A stretch of 64,000 nt of DNA from assembly GCF_001693485.1 (NCBI RefSeq), contig NZ_MAXC01000014.1, positions 28,686 to 92,685 on the forward strand, read 5' to 3'. Shown piece after piece: positions 9,780-19,246 of the stretch (position 1 is the stretch's first letter; each line of letters begins with the position of its first letter). Under the pieces are notes generated by a model. It searched no databases. It had not been told where the DNA came from and was given only the letters and a program-made list of their open reading frames with translations. Origin of the DNA: Bradyrhizobium sp. LMTR 3. GTDB lineage: Bacteria; Pseudomonadota; Alphaproteobacteria; Rhizobiales; Xanthobacteraceae. A program made the translations under genes and the position numbers.

Positions 9780-11048
9780 ATGCGAAGCCCGGGTAAACCG
9801 CAATTCGATGGATCGCACATGCCCGAGTTGATTTCGGTCAGATCGGAAACTGTAGACGCGACGTTTCCGGAATTGCCCCGCATGGTCCGGCTGGCGCTGG
9901 GCTTTGGTTCAAAGCTGCAACACGGCACGCTCGACGTAACCCTGGCCGACGGCCGCATTGTTCGGCTTGGCGGCAATGGCCCCGGCCCCGCCGCAGCCAT
10001 GACGATCTATGATTACGGCTTTGCCTCGCGGCTTCTGCGCGGCGGCGACATCGGCATTGCGGAAGCCTATCTGCGCGGCGAATGGGACACGCCCGATCTC
10101 ACGCAATTCCTCTATCTGTTCTGCGTCAACCAGGACTGGATGCAGACCATGCTGATCGGCAACCCGCTGACGCGCACCTTCCAGGCCGTCAGGCATTGGC
10201 TCAACCGCAACACAAGGCGGCAGGCTCGCCGCAACATCTATGCGCATTACGACATCGGCAACGCCTTTTATTCGGCGTGGCTCGATCCCAGCATGACCTA
10301 TTCGTCGGCGCTGTTCGAGGACGACACACCCGACCTGACGGCAGCCCAACACAACAAATACCGGCGGCTCGCCGAGGCTATCGATCTGCGGCCGGGCCAG
10401 AAGCTGTTGGAGATCGGCTGCGGATGGGGCGGCTTTGCCGAATACGCTGCCAAGACGTTCGGCGCCAGGGTGGTCGGGCTCACCATCAGCAAGGAACAGC
10501 GTGAGTTCGCACAGGCGCGCATTCAGAACGCCGGACTCAGCGATAGGGTCGAGATCAAGCTGCAGGACTACCGCGACGAGCGCGACCGCTATGACCGGAT
10601 CGCCTCGATCGAGATGATCGAGGCGGTCGGCGAGCAATTCTGGCCAAAATATTTTTCACAGTTGCGCGACCGCCTGCTGCCGGGTGGCCTCGCCGGCATC
10701 CAGGCCATCACCATCCAGGACAGCCTGTTCCAGACCTATCGGCGCGAAGTCGACTTCATCCAGCGCTACGTCTTTCCGGGCGGCATGCTGCCGTCGCCGC
10801 AGATCCTGAAAACGCTCGGTGAACGCTTCGGCGTTCCCGTCATCCGCGAACGTATCTTTGGGCAAGATTATGCCAAGACGCTCGCGATCTGGCGAAGCAA
10901 TTTCCGTGCGGCCTGGCCGAACCTGACGCCGTCGGGTTTCGACGATCGCTTCCGGCGGCTGTGGGAATATTACCTCGCCTATTGCGAGGCCGGTTTCCTG
11001 TCCGGAAATATCGACGTGCGCCAGGTGGTGTTTGCGAAATCGGGCTGA
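9780..11048 (+). CDS. cfa: cyclopropane-fatty-acyl-phospholipid synthase family protein
   Basis: S-adenosylmethionine-dependent enzyme that adds a methylene bridge to unsaturated phospholipid acyl chains at the membrane. The 422-residue protein has an N-terminal lipid-binding region, the family motif HYDIGNAFYSAWLDPSMTYS, the SAM-binding loop LLEIGCGWGGFAEYAA at about residues 203-218, and the acidic RYDRIASIEMIEAVGE segment. Length and motif order match bacterial Cfa. The frame is open further upstream but coding character starts only here; the ATG at 9780 has AGCAGGG a little upstream, and an ATG at 9819 is an alternative. It stands alone on its strand, 90 bases before cysK. Confidence 0.9.
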   Translation: MRSPGKPQFDGSHMPELISVRSETVDATFPELPRMVRLALGFGSKLQHGTLDVTLADGRIVRLGGNGPGPAAAMTIYDYGFASRLLRGGDIGIAEAYLRGEWDTPDLTQFLYLFCVNQDWMQTMLIGNPLTRTFQAVRHWLNRNTRRQARRNIYAHYDIGNAFYSAWLDPSMTYSSALFEDDTPDLTAAQHNKYRRLAEAIDLRPGQKLLEIGCGWGGFAEYAAKTFGARVVGLTISKEQREFAQARIQNAGLSDRVEIKLQDYRDERDRYDRIASIEMIEAVGEQFWPKYFSQLRDRLLPGGLAGIQAITIQDSLFQTYRREVDFIQRYVFPGGMLPSPQILKTLGERFGVPVIRERIFGQDYAKTLAIWRSNFRAAWPNLTPSGFDDRFRRLWEYYLAYCEAGFLSGNIDVRQVVFAKSG

Positions 11049-11099
11049 TCGCCCTGCCCCAACGCTGGCTTGTATGGCTGGCGGCCCTCCTTTAGGGTC

Positions 11100-11114
11100 G
11101 CCTAACGATTAGGC
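11100..11114. promoter_or_regulatory. small inverted repeat upstream of cysK
   Basis: GCCTAA-CGA-TTAGGC is a perfect six-base-pair inverted repeat 24 bases before the cysK start codon. It could be a binding site for a dimeric regulator or a weak hairpin in the leader. No regulator family can be named from it. Confidence 0.35.
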
Positions 11115-11138
11115 AAACAAACCGGCGATTTCAAAGAC

Positions 11139-12179
11139 ATGGCCTTCAACAAAGACGTCATCGAAGCGATCGGCAACACGCCCCTCATCAAGCTGAAGCA
11201 CGCTTCGGAAGCGACCGGCTGCACCATTCTCGGCAAGGCCGAATTCATGAATCCCGGCCAGTCGGTCAAGGACCGCGCCGGCAAATGGATGATCCTCGAA
11301 GCCGAAAAGCGCGGCGATCTCAAACCGGGCGGGCTCGTGGTGGAATCAACCGCCGGCAATACCGGCATCGGGCTCGCCGTGGTCGCCAGCGCGCGTGGAT
11401 ACCGGACCTTGATCCTGATTCCGGAAACGCAGAGCCAGGAAAAGAAGGACATGCTGCGGCTGTGCGGCGCCGAGCTCGTCGAGGTGCCGCAACTGCCCTA
11501 CGCCAACCCCAACAACTACCAGCATGTCGGGCGGCGGCTTGCCGACCAGCTTCGCAAGACCGAGCCGAACGGCGTCTTGTTCGCCGACCAGTGGAACAAT
11601 CTGGACAATGCCAAGGCGCACTACGAGTCCACCGGACCCGAGATCTGGGAGCAAACCGGCGGCAAGGTCGACGGCTTCATCTGCTCGGTCGGCACCGGCG
11701 GCACGCTCGCGGGCGCCAGCCGCTTTCTGAAGGAAAAGAACAAGGACATCGTGACCGCCTGCGCCGATCCGCACGGCTTCGCGATGTACGAATTATTCAA
11801 GAATGGTACCGCCAAGTCGACGCCAGGTGACTCGATCACCGAAGGCATCGGGCTCGGCCGTGTCACGCCCATCATCGAGACCGCCGTTGTCGATGACGCT
11901 TTCCTGATTTCCGACGAGGAAGCCGTAACTGTCATCTACGAACTGCTCGAGCAGGAGGGCCTGTGCCTCGGCGGCTCCACCGGTATCAACGTCGCTGGCG
12001 CGATCCGATTGGCAAAGCAGCTCGGACCCGGCAAGACCATCGTCACCATCCTCGCGGACTCCGGCAACCGCTATCAGTCAAAGCTGTTCAATCCGGCATT
12101 CATGCGCTCGAAGAACCTGCCGGTGCCGGCATGGCTGGAAAAGCGTACCAAGATCGACGTGCCGTTCGAGAAGGTTTGA
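11139..12179 (+). CDS. cysK: cysteine synthase (O-acetylserine sulfhydrylase)
   Basis: Pyridoxal-phosphate enzyme forming L-cysteine from O-acetylserine and sulfide in the cytoplasm. The 346-residue protein has the catalytic-lysine motif NPGQSVKDRAG near residue 44, the substrate loop STAGNTGIG, and the phosphate-binding loop SVGTGGTLAG. The C-terminus is slightly longer than in E. coli CysK (323 residues) and resembles the long CysK form common in alphaproteobacteria. It starts at an ATG 90 bases after cfa and could be in the same transcript, but the inverted repeat before it suggests its own control. A palindromic repeat follows the stop. Confidence 0.95.
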   Translation: MAFNKDVIEAIGNTPLIKLKHASEATGCTILGKAEFMNPGQSVKDRAGKWMILEAEKRGDLKPGGLVVESTAGNTGIGLAVVASARGYRTLILIPETQSQEKKDMLRLCGAELVEVPQLPYANPNNYQHVGRRLADQLRKTEPNGVLFADQWNNLDNAKAHYESTGPEIWEQTGGKVDGFICSVGTGGTLAGASRFLKEKNKDIVTACADPHGFAMYELFKNGTAKSTPGDSITEGIGLGRVTPIIETAVVDDAFLISDEEAVTVIYELLEQEGLCLGGSTGINVAGAIRLAKQLGPGKTIVTILADSGNRYQSKLFNPAFMRSKNLPVPAWLEKRTKIDVPFEKV

Positions 12180-12198
12180 GTGGGCTGCGTATGCCCAC

Positions 12199-12319
12199 CC
12201 CTCATGGTGAGGAGCGCGTCTTCGCGCGTCTCCGGACAACGCTTGCGCATCGCCGGGTGAACCATGAGGCGCCGGTGCCCCATCCTTCGAGATGCGGCCA
12301 ATAGGCGCTCCTCAGCCGG
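12199..12319. repeat. palindromic intergenic repeat, copy A
   Basis: Complex hairpin element between convergent cysK and the arylsulfatase remnant. It contains CCTCATGGT at 12200 and its inverse ACCATGAGG at 12261, followed by CATCCTTCGAGA at 12281 and CTCCTCAG at 12308. A sibling copy with the same word order is at 58925-59031. This layout is typical of short dispersed palindromic repeats in Bradyrhizobium-like genomes and may act as a two-way terminator. Confidence 0.75.
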
Positions 12320-12403
12320 CCTCTTTGCCGCCAACGTGCGACAGACGCTTTGAGGTCAGCCCCCGTTTGGGGGGCCGACCAATCTTTGATGAACTGCCAG
12401 CGC

Positions 12404-14332
12404 CTATCGGCGGCTTCCTTGGGTCGTTCCTGCGGCTGACATCTCGTCCGACCCGAGCTTCACCGTCAGCTTGTCGATCTTGCCGGTGAAGCGGAACGGC
12501 ACCTGGTAGTCCTGGTCGTCCACCGGCGTGCCGCTGTCGAGGCCGACGTTGAAGGTCTCGTCCCACATGAGGGTGATCGGCAGACTGCGCGGCATGGGAT
12601 GGCTGTCGACGACCTTGCCGTCCGCCTTCAGGGTGCCGGTGCCACCCTTGCCCAGGCCGGGGCCGTCGTATTTCCAATCGAACTCCAGCGTGTGTTTGCC
12701 CGGCGCAAGTGCCTCCTTGCCCTGCCACTTCACGCGCTCGAGTCCGACAAGGTTCCAGGTGAACACCGGCTTGCCCTTGAGCAGATAGAAGCCGTAGCCG
12801 GCGAAGCGGCCGCCGTCGGTTATCAGCATGCCCTCGGCACCGCCCTGGGGAATATCGACCTCGGCCATGATCGTGTACGACCGGTTCAGAAGGCTCGGTG
12901 CGTTGCCAGTCTCCGGGAACGGCACGTTGCTCAGTTCGCCCGAATAGGTGAAGAGGGTCCGGCCCGGCACATAGCTTGGCTTATGCGAGATGAACCTCTC
13001 GAGGCGAGAGTCGTCGAGCGGAAAGACCTGGTACTTCGTCGCCTCCAGCGTGAACAACTGCTGCATGGCGCGGAGCTTGTCCGGCATCTTGGCGGCGAGG
13101 TTGTTGGCCTGCGTCCAGTCCTCGGCGACGTTGTAGAGCTCCCATGGGAAGCCGTTCATGACATCCGCGGGCGGCTTGTCCAAGGTGAGGATCCAGGGCG
13201 CGTGGATGGGAGGCGCAGAGGCCATCCATCCGTCGTGGTAGATCGCGCGCGAACCAAACATTTCGAAATACTGCGTAGTCCGCTGGCCCGGCGCGTTCGC
13301 GTTGGCCTTGTCCCAGCTATAGGCCATGCTCACCCCTTCGATCGGCTTTTGCGCGATGCCGTTGACGCTCACCGGCTGCGGAAGGCTGGCCGCTTCGAGG
13401 ATCGTCGGCACGATGTCGATCACATGGTGAAACTGATGGCGGATGCCGCCGGCGTCCTTGATGCGCGCGGGCCAAGCCATGGCCATGCCATTGCGGGTGC
13501 CGCCGAAGTGAGAGGCCACCTCCTTGGTCCACTGATACGGCGTGGCCCAGGCCCACGCCCAGCCCACCGCGAAGTGCGGGTAGGTCTGGTCGGTGCCCCA
13601 GGCGTCGTAGAATTTCATGTTCTGTTCGACCGTCGGGTTCACCGCATTCGCAACGGCGAACTCATTGAACAGGCCGTGCAGCGTGCCTTCGGGGCTCGCG
13701 CCGTTGTCGCCGCTGATGTAGATGACCAGCGTATTGTCAAGCTTGCCGGTGTCAGCGATCGCCTGGATCACACGGCCGATCTCGTGGTCCGTATAGGCCA
13801 GGAACGCCGCATAGATTTCGGCTTGGCGGATGTAGAGCTTCTTCGCCTCGGGTGAGAGCGTATCCCACTGTGGGATGTCGTTCGGCCAGGCGGTGAGCTT
13901 TGCGTTTGGCGGGATGACGCCGAGCTTCCTTTGATTGGCGAAGATGGTTTCACGCAGCTTGTTCCAGCCCTGGTCGAACAGGTGCAAGTCGCTGATCTTC
14001 TTGACCCACTCCGGCGCCGGGTGGTGTGGTGAGTGCGTGGCGCCGGGCGCGTAGTAGATCATGAAGGGCCGGTCGGGCTGGACGTCGTTCAGCATCTTGA
14101 TGCGCCCGATCGCCTCGTCGGCCATGGCGGTGACCAGATTCCAGCCGGGGTTGCCAAGGAAGGGCTGGATCGGTGTGGTGTTGCGGAACAGGTTGTTCGG
14201 CTGCCACTGGCTAGTGTCGTCGCCGGCGAACCCGTAATAGTAGTCGAAGCCCTTGATGGGGCCGGTCGGCCAGTTGTGGAACGGGCCAGCCTGGCTCCCT
14301 TCCCACTGCGGCACGTTGTGGTCCTTGCCGTA
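12404..14332 (-). pseudogene. arylsulfatase, N-terminally truncated remnant
   Basis: Long open frame clearly related to large bacterial arylsulfatases (normally about 750-800 residues): it has the motifs SQAGPF, DTSQWQPN, APGATHSPHHPAPEW and the late metal-site segment YISGDNGASPEGT. Homology begins abruptly at YGKDHNVP (14332). Upstream in the same frame is a stop at 14363-14365 after about ten unrelated codons, and there is no room for an N-terminus because the aapP stop lies at 14392. The missing part of roughly 120-150 residues holds the formylglycine cysteine (C-x-P-x-R) and the first metal aspartates, so the product cannot be an active sulfatase. The apparent start is a GTG at 14314 inside the conserved domain. 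The 3' end, with its beta-sandwich C-terminal region, looks intact, suggesting a recent deletion. Confidence 0.85.
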
Positions 14333-14391
14333 CGCATCACGACATGCCCTCGCGCCGGACGGCTAAGGCTTCGCGCTAATGAGGCCACGTT

Positions 14392-15135
14392 CTAGTGCCG
14401 CAATATCTGGCTCAGGAACAGCTTCGTGCGCGCGTGCTGCGGGTTGGCGAAGAATTCATGCGGCGTGTTTGACTCGATCACTTGCCCTGCGTCCATGAAG
14501 ACGACGCGGTTGGCGACTTCGCGGGCAAATCCCATTTCGTGGGTGACGACCAGCATGGTCATGCCTTCCCTGGCGAGATCGACCATGGTGTCGAGCACTT
14601 CCTTGACCATTTCCGGGTCGAGCGCCGAGGTCGGCTCGTCGAACAGCATCACCTTCGGATTCATGGTCAGTGCGCGGGCAATGGCGACGCGCTGCTGCTG
14701 ACCGCCCGACATCTGGCCGGGATATTTGTTGGCCTGATGCGGGATCTTGACCCGCTCCAGGAATTTCATCGCGGTCGCCTCGGCGTCCTTTTTCGGAATG
14801 TTGCGTACCCAGATCGGCGCCAGCGTGCAGTTCTCAAGCACGGTCAGGTGCGGAAACAGGTTAAAGCTCTGGAACACCATGCCGACCTCGCGGCGGACTT
14901 CATCCACCCGCCGCAGGTTCGGACCGAGTTCGATGCCCTCGACCACGATCTGGCCTTCCTGGAATTCCTCCAGCGCGTTGATGCAGCGGATCAGCGTCGA
15001 CTTGCCCGAGCCCGAGGGGCCGCAGATCACGATGCGCTCGCCCTTGGCGACATCGAGGTTGATGTCGCGCAGCACGTGAAAATCGCCGTACCATTTGTTG
15101 AGTGCGTTGATGCCAACGATCGAGTTTGCGGTCAT
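14392..15135 (-). CDS. aapP: general L-amino acid ABC transporter, ATP-binding protein
   Basis: Cytoplasmic ATPase energising a polar amino-acid importer. The 247-residue protein has Walker [10 protein letters not shown], the Q-loop [17 protein letters not shown], the ABC signature MSGGQQQR, Walker [14 protein letters not shown] and the switch histidine in [12 protein letters not shown]. Length and motifs match AapP/GlnQ. It is the last gene of aapJQMP, starting 10 bases after aapM, and its stop is only 60 bases from the arylsulfatase breakpoint, so any original transcription terminator of the operon may have been affected. Confidence 0.95.
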   Translation of the reverse strand: MTANSIVGINALNKWYGDFHVLRDINLDVAKGERIVICGPSGSGKSTLIRCINALEEFQEGQIVVEGIELGPNLRRVDEVRREVGMVFQSFNLFPHLTVLENCTLAPIWVRNIPKKDAEATAMKFLERVKIPHQANKYPGQMSGGQQQRVAIARALTMNPKVMLFDEPTSALDPEMVKEVLDTMVDLAREGMTMLVVTHEMGFAREVANRVVFMDAGQVIESNTPHEFFANPQHARTKLFLSQILRH

Positions 15136-15145
15136 GGTGATGTAC

Positions 15146-16669
15146 TCAGTTGCGACGATGTGCGTTCAGCCGGTTCTCGACGAACAGCGAGTAACGCGAC
15201 ATCCCGAAGCAGAAGACGAAATAGATCAGTCCAGTGAAGGCAAAGCCGGTGAACAGCGTCGTCGGCGTCGACCAGACCGGATCGCTGAAGGAAGCCCTGA
15301 GCTGCCCCAGGAGATCGAACAGCGCGACGATCGAGACCAGCGAGGTATCCTTGAACAGCGCGATGAAGCTGTTGACGAGACCGGGGATGACGTGGCGCAG
15401 CGCCTGCGGCATCACGATCAGCGCCGTGGTTTTGGCCCAGGACAGGCCAAGCGCGCTCGCCGCCTCCGCCTGCCCCCGCGGGATCGCCTGCAGGCCACCG
15501 CGGATCACTTCGGCCTGGTAGGCGCCGGCGAACAGCGCAATGCCGATCAACGCGCGCATCAGCCCATCGATGGTGAAGCCGGCCGGGACGAATAGCGGCA
15601 GCATATAGGTTGCGAAGAACAGCACCGTTATCAGCGGAACGCCGCGCCAGAACTCGATGAAGGCAATCGAGAAAATCCGGATCAGCGGAATGGTCGAGCG
15701 CCGCCCGAGCGCCAGCGCAATGCCGACCGGCATCGAGGCGACGATGCCGGTGACGGATACCACCAGCGTGACCAGCAGGCCGCCCCACAACCGCGTGTCG
15801 ACCTCCGGAAGTCCACCGTTGTCGAGCCCCATCACCGCGATCACCAGCGCGATAGCGAAAAAGACCCCAAGACAGGTGACGAGCGGACGCCAGCCGGAGC
15901 GCAAGCCGCCACCAAGCCAGAACAAGAGCGCCGAAACGATCAATGTGGTCGCGCCGAGATCTGCCCAGACCGGCTGGCCGGAGGCCTGGATCTGGTCGCG
16001 CAGCCAGGTCAACGGCAGCAACACCCAGCCAACCACCGTGCTCACCAGCACGATCAGCTTGCCGATGACCCACAACAGCGGGCCGATGATAGCCGTCGCC
16101 TCGCCGGAGGCCACCAGCTTCCTGCCGCCGTCGCCGATACTGTCGTTGAAGCCCGAAAGAAGCCCGGCCGTCCAGCTCACGCCGAAGCCGCCGATCCCGC
16201 CGCCGCGCAGCAGGAAGAAGGCAATGACGGGAAGTGCCAGGAAGAACAGGATGGCGTTCGGACCTTTGGCCGGCAAACGCGGAATCAACAGCGGCACCAA
16301 GAGGATCGCGGCAAGAATGAAAGTCAAATTGACGCGCCAGCGTTCCGGCTCCGGATAGAATCCGTAGATAAACTGCGAGAACTTGGCCTGAATAAAGGGC
16401 CAGCAGGCGCCAACCACGTCGGTCGGATTTTTCGGGAGGCAGGCGGTGCGGTCCTTGCCGATCCAGACTGCATCGACGAACGCGAATTTCAGCGCGGGCA
16501 CCAGGATGACCCACAGCAGTAACACACTGACGATCGTGATCAGGATATTGGTCGGCGAATTGAACAGCCGCGTGCGCAGGAAGCCGATGAAACCGGTGGT
16601 CTTCACAGGCGCGGCCCGCTCGGGCACGAGGTCCTGGCGGACGAAAATGGATGAAGTCGTGTCGCTCAT
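15146..16669 (-). CDS. aapM: general L-amino acid ABC transporter, permease AapM
   Basis: Inner-membrane permease, 507 residues. The N-terminal half has extra helices and a cytosolic/periplasmic domain typical of AapM/BztC, and the C-terminal half carries the conserved permease coupling loop ([20 protein letters not shown], just before the last helices). An in-frame ATG at 16696 exists, but the ATG at 16669 is preferred because it gives a four-base ATGA overlap with the end of aapQ, indicating translational coupling. Confidence 0.93.
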   Translation of the reverse strand: MSDTTSSIFVRQDLVPERAAPVKTTGFIGFLRTRLFNSPTNILITIVSVLLLWVILVPALKFAFVDAVWIGKDRTACLPKNPTDVVGACWPFIQAKFSQFIYGFYPEPERWRVNLTFILAAILLVPLLIPRLPAKGPNAILFFLALPVIAFFLLRGGGIGGFGVSWTAGLLSGFNDSIGDGGRKLVASGEATAIIGPLLWVIGKLIVLVSTVVGWVLLPLTWLRDQIQASGQPVWADLGATTLIVSALLFWLGGGLRSGWRPLVTCLGVFFAIALVIAVMGLDNGGLPEVDTRLWGGLLVTLVVSVTGIVASMPVGIALALGRRSTIPLIRIFSIAFIEFWRGVPLITVLFFATYMLPLFVPAGFTIDGLMRALIGIALFAGAYQAEVIRGGLQAIPRGQAEAASALGLSWAKTTALIVMPQALRHVIPGLVNSFIALFKDTSLVSIVALFDLLGQLRASFSDPVWSTPTTLFTGFAFTGLIYFVFCFGMSRYSLFVENRLNAHRRN

Positions 16670-17871
16670 CCGCCCATGCTCCGGCTGATCCGCCACCCAT
16701 AGAAACTCATGATTGCGCTGGTGACCAGCGAGATCAGGAGATAGACGCCCATGGTGATACCGATGATTTCGATCGCCTGCCCGGTCTGGCTCAGCGTGGT
16801 TCCGGCGAACACCGAGACCAGATCGGGATAGCCGATCGCGACCGCCAGCGAGGAGTTCTTGGTCAGGTTGAGATACTGGTTGGTGAGCGGCGGCAGGATC
16901 ACGCGCATCGCCTGCGGGATCACGATCAGCCGCAACACCGAGCCGCGCTGCAGTCCGAGCGAGGAGCCGGCTTCCATCTGGCCCTTGTGCACGGAGAGAA
17001 TGCCCGCGCGCACGATCTCGGCAATGAAGGCCGCCGTGTAGGTCGACAGCGCCAGCGTCAACGCAACGAATTCCGGTATCAGGCGTGAGCCGCCGGCGAA
17101 GTTGAAGCCCCTGAGGACAGGCACTTCAAACGTGACGGGTTTGCCGAAGATGAGCACGCTGAGCAACGGCAGGCCGATCACCATGCCGAGCGCATAGGGC
17201 CATACCTTGATCACCTTGCCGCTTTGGAAGAGCTGACGGCGCGCGTATCGCCACAATACGATCGCGGCGGCGATCGCAACCAGCAAGGCGACAACGAACG
17301 GCTCAAAGCCGGGCTCACCGATGGGCTTCGGAATGACCAGCCCGCGATTGCTGAGGAAGAAACTGTCGAAGACCGAGATGCTCTGCCGCGGATTGGGCAA
17401 AGCGGCGAGCACCGCGAGATACCAGAACAAGATCTGGAACAGCAGCGGCAGGTTGCGGATCAGTTCGACATAGCCGCCCGAGATTCGCGCCAGTAGCCAG
17501 TTCGGCGACAGCCGGCCGAGTGCGACCAGGAAGCCGATCACGGTGGCGAAGAAGATGCCGATCACCGAGACCAGCAACGTGTTGAGCAGGCCAACCACAA
17601 AGACGCGCGTGTAGGGATCGGACCCCGAATAGGGGATCAGGCTCTGGCTGACGTCAAAGCCGGCATTGTTGGCAAGGAAGCCGAAGCCCGCCGTGATCCG
17701 CTGCGCCTGCAAATTGGCGCGGGCATTGGCGACGATCTCGTAGGAGATCCAGGCGAGCGCGGCGACGAACAGCAGTTGGAGGACGAAGCCGCTCCAGCCA
17801 GCACGGCCGCCGAGCGCGCGCTGCAGCCTGGGAAGTAGCTGCGATGGTGGTTTTCGGGGATCGATGGCCAT
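16666..17871 (-). CDS. aapQ: general L-amino acid ABC transporter, permease AapQ
   Basis: Second inner-membrane permease of the importer, 401 residues, with a cytoplasmic N-terminus, about eight membrane segments and the permease coupling loop HKGQMEAGSSLGLQRG. It pairs with AapM to form the channel. The stop overlaps the aapM start by four bases; the gene begins 24 bases after aapJ. Order J-Q-M-P is the standard one for the rhizobial general amino-acid permease and the Rhodobacter BztABCD system. Confidence 0.94.
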   Translation of the reverse strand: MAIDPRKPPSQLLPRLQRALGGRAGWSGFVLQLLFVAALAWISYEIVANARANLQAQRITAGFGFLANNAGFDVSQSLIPYSGSDPYTRVFVVGLLNTLLVSVIGIFFATVIGFLVALGRLSPNWLLARISGGYVELIRNLPLLFQILFWYLAVLAALPNPRQSISVFDSFFLSNRGLVIPKPIGEPGFEPFVVALLVAIAAAIVLWRYARRQLFQSGKVIKVWPYALGMVIGLPLLSVLIFGKPVTFEVPVLRGFNFAGGSRLIPEFVALTLALSTYTAAFIAEIVRAGILSVHKGQMEAGSSLGLQRGSVLRLIVIPQAMRVILPPLTNQYLNLTKNSSLAVAIGYPDLVSVFAGTTLSQTGQAIEIIGITMGVYLLISLVTSAIMSFYGWRISRSMGG

Positions 17872-17895
17872 CGCCGCAGCCCCTCTCGCTGGCGC

Positions 17896-18912
17896 TTAGC
17901 GGATCGGCGGCGCGTACTGGATACCGCCCTTGCTCCATAGATTGTTGAGGCCGCGGGCGATGCCGAGCTTGGAGCCGGAACCGACGTTGCGCTCGAAGGA
18001 CTCGCCGTAATTGCCGACCGCCTTCACGATCCGCACCATCCAGTTCTTGGTCAGGCCGAGTTGCTCGCCCAGATTGCCGTCTGTGCCGACGGCGCGCTTG
18101 ACCTCGGGTTTGTCGGACTTGGCCATCTCGTCCACGTTCTTCTGTGTCAAGCCGAGCTCTTCGGCACCGACCATCGCGTAAAGCGTCCATTTCACGATAT
18201 CGAACCACTGATCGTCGCCATGGCGGACCATCGGCCCGAGCGGTTCCTTCGAGATCACCTCGGGCAGCACGACGTGATCGGCTGGGTTGGCGACCTTCAG
18301 GCGTTCGGCATAGAGCTGGGAGACGTCGGAGGTGAACACGTCGCACCGGCCGGACTCATAGGCCTTGACGGTCTCGTCGGCGGTCGCGAACGCGATCACC
18401 TCGTACTTCATGTTGTTGCCCTTGAAGTAGTCGGCGAGGTTCTGCTCGGTCGTGGTGCCGGTCTGCACGCAAACCGACGCACTGTTGAGCTCCAGCGCCG
18501 AATTCACCTTCAGCGACTTCTTCACCAGGAAGCCTTGGCCGTCATAATAGGTAACGCCGGTGAAATTGGCGCCCAGCGAAGTATCGCGCGACAGCGTCCA
18601 CGTGGTGTTGCGGGACAGCACGTCGATCTCGCCCGACTGCAGCGCGGTGAAACGGTCCTTGGCCGAGAGCGGGACGAACTTGATCTTGGACGCGTCGTTG
18701 AAAATGGCAGCGGCGATCGCCCGGCAGATGTCGACGTCGAGCCCGGTCCAGTTACCCTTGTCGTCCGGCGTCGAGAAGCCCGGCAGACCTTGGCTGACCC
18801 CACAGGACAGCATGCCCCGGTCCTTGACCGTCTTGAGGGTTTGCGCCGAGGCGGCCTGGGCCGAGAGGCCGGCGGCAAGGGCAAGGGTGACAACCAGAGA
18901 TACGCGTTTCAT
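17896..18912 (-). CDS. aapJ: general L-amino acid ABC transporter, periplasmic binding protein
   Basis: Periplasmic solute receptor for polar amino acids, 338 residues. A signal peptide (MKRVSLVVTLALAAGLSAQA) is cleaved after AQAASA, followed by the family-3 binding-protein fold with the motifs GVSQGLPGF, DVDICRAIAAA, DVLSRNTTWTLSRD and SDVSQLYAER. These are specific to AapJ/BztA. It is the first gene of the operon; a sigma-54-like promoter lies about 105 bases upstream, fitting nitrogen-dependent control. Confidence 0.95.
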   Translation of the reverse strand: MKRVSLVVTLALAAGLSAQAASAQTLKTVKDRGMLSCGVSQGLPGFSTPDDKGNWTGLDVDICRAIAAAIFNDASKIKFVPLSAKDRFTALQSGEIDVLSRNTTWTLSRDTSLGANFTGVTYYDGQGFLVKKSLKVNSALELNSASVCVQTGTTTEQNLADYFKGNNMKYEVIAFATADETVKAYESGRCDVFTSDVSQLYAERLKVANPADHVVLPEVISKEPLGPMVRHGDDQWFDIVKWTLYAMVGAEELGLTQKNVDEMAKSDKPEVKRAVGTDGNLGEQLGLTKNWMVRIVKAVGNYGESFERNVGSGSKLGIARGLNNLWSKGGIQYAPPIR

Positions 18913-19016
18913 GGGTTAGGCCTTTCAAGGGGACGTCCGGAGATCGTTTTTTAGGCAACGCCTGACGTTGTGGGGCCAACCCGCTGATCCCGCGCTCAAA
19001 AGCGTCATCCCGACCG

Positions 19017-19032
19017 TGCATTTTGCGTGCCA
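19017..19032 (-). promoter_or_regulatory. candidate sigma-54 promoter of the aap operon
   Basis: On the minus strand the bases read TGGCACGCAAAATGCA. This matches the sigma-54 consensus TGGCAC-N5-TTGCA at all but one position, with the invariant GG and GC exactly ten bases apart. It lies about 105 bases before the aapJ start codon in the correct orientation. NtrC/RpoN control of aap genes is known in rhizobia; the site itself is seen here, its use is inferred. Confidence 0.6.
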
Positions 19033-19131
19033 TTCCGGTCAGGCGGTGGATCCGATCGCAGCAGGCCCCTCAACTTGCGGCGATGATAGTTGAAACGCAT
19101 CACAGAACGACTGGCGTGCCGGGTCAAGGGG

Positions 19132-19161
19132 TTGACTGCCGTCTTCTGTGTCTTGTTATTA
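19132..19161 (+). promoter_or_regulatory. possible sigma-70 promoter of metC
   Basis: TTGACT and TTATTA separated by 18 bases, ending about 85 bases before the metC start. The -35 is good, the -10 is weak. Confidence 0.3.
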
Positions 19162-19246
19162 ACTCGCCGGCCCCGAGCCGCCGCCCGGTGGTGTTTTTCG
19201 CGATCAAGTTGTGGCTGCGGCATAACGTCTTGGATAATGCAAACGC

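Larger units (their letters stand above)
18913..19246. other. 334-base divergent intergenic region aapJ/metC
   Basis: Holds the control signals of aapJ (minus) and metC (plus). The minus strand has a sigma-54-type element at 19017-19032. The plus strand has TTGACT at 19132-19137 with TTATTA 18 bases later at 19156-19161, a possible sigma-70 promoter for metC. No small gene is convincing here. Confidence 0.6.

Noticed and set aside
14339..14391. A missing N-terminal exon-like part of the sulfatase between 14339 and 14391
   Set aside because: Only about 50 bases are available and the frame has a stop at 14363-14365.
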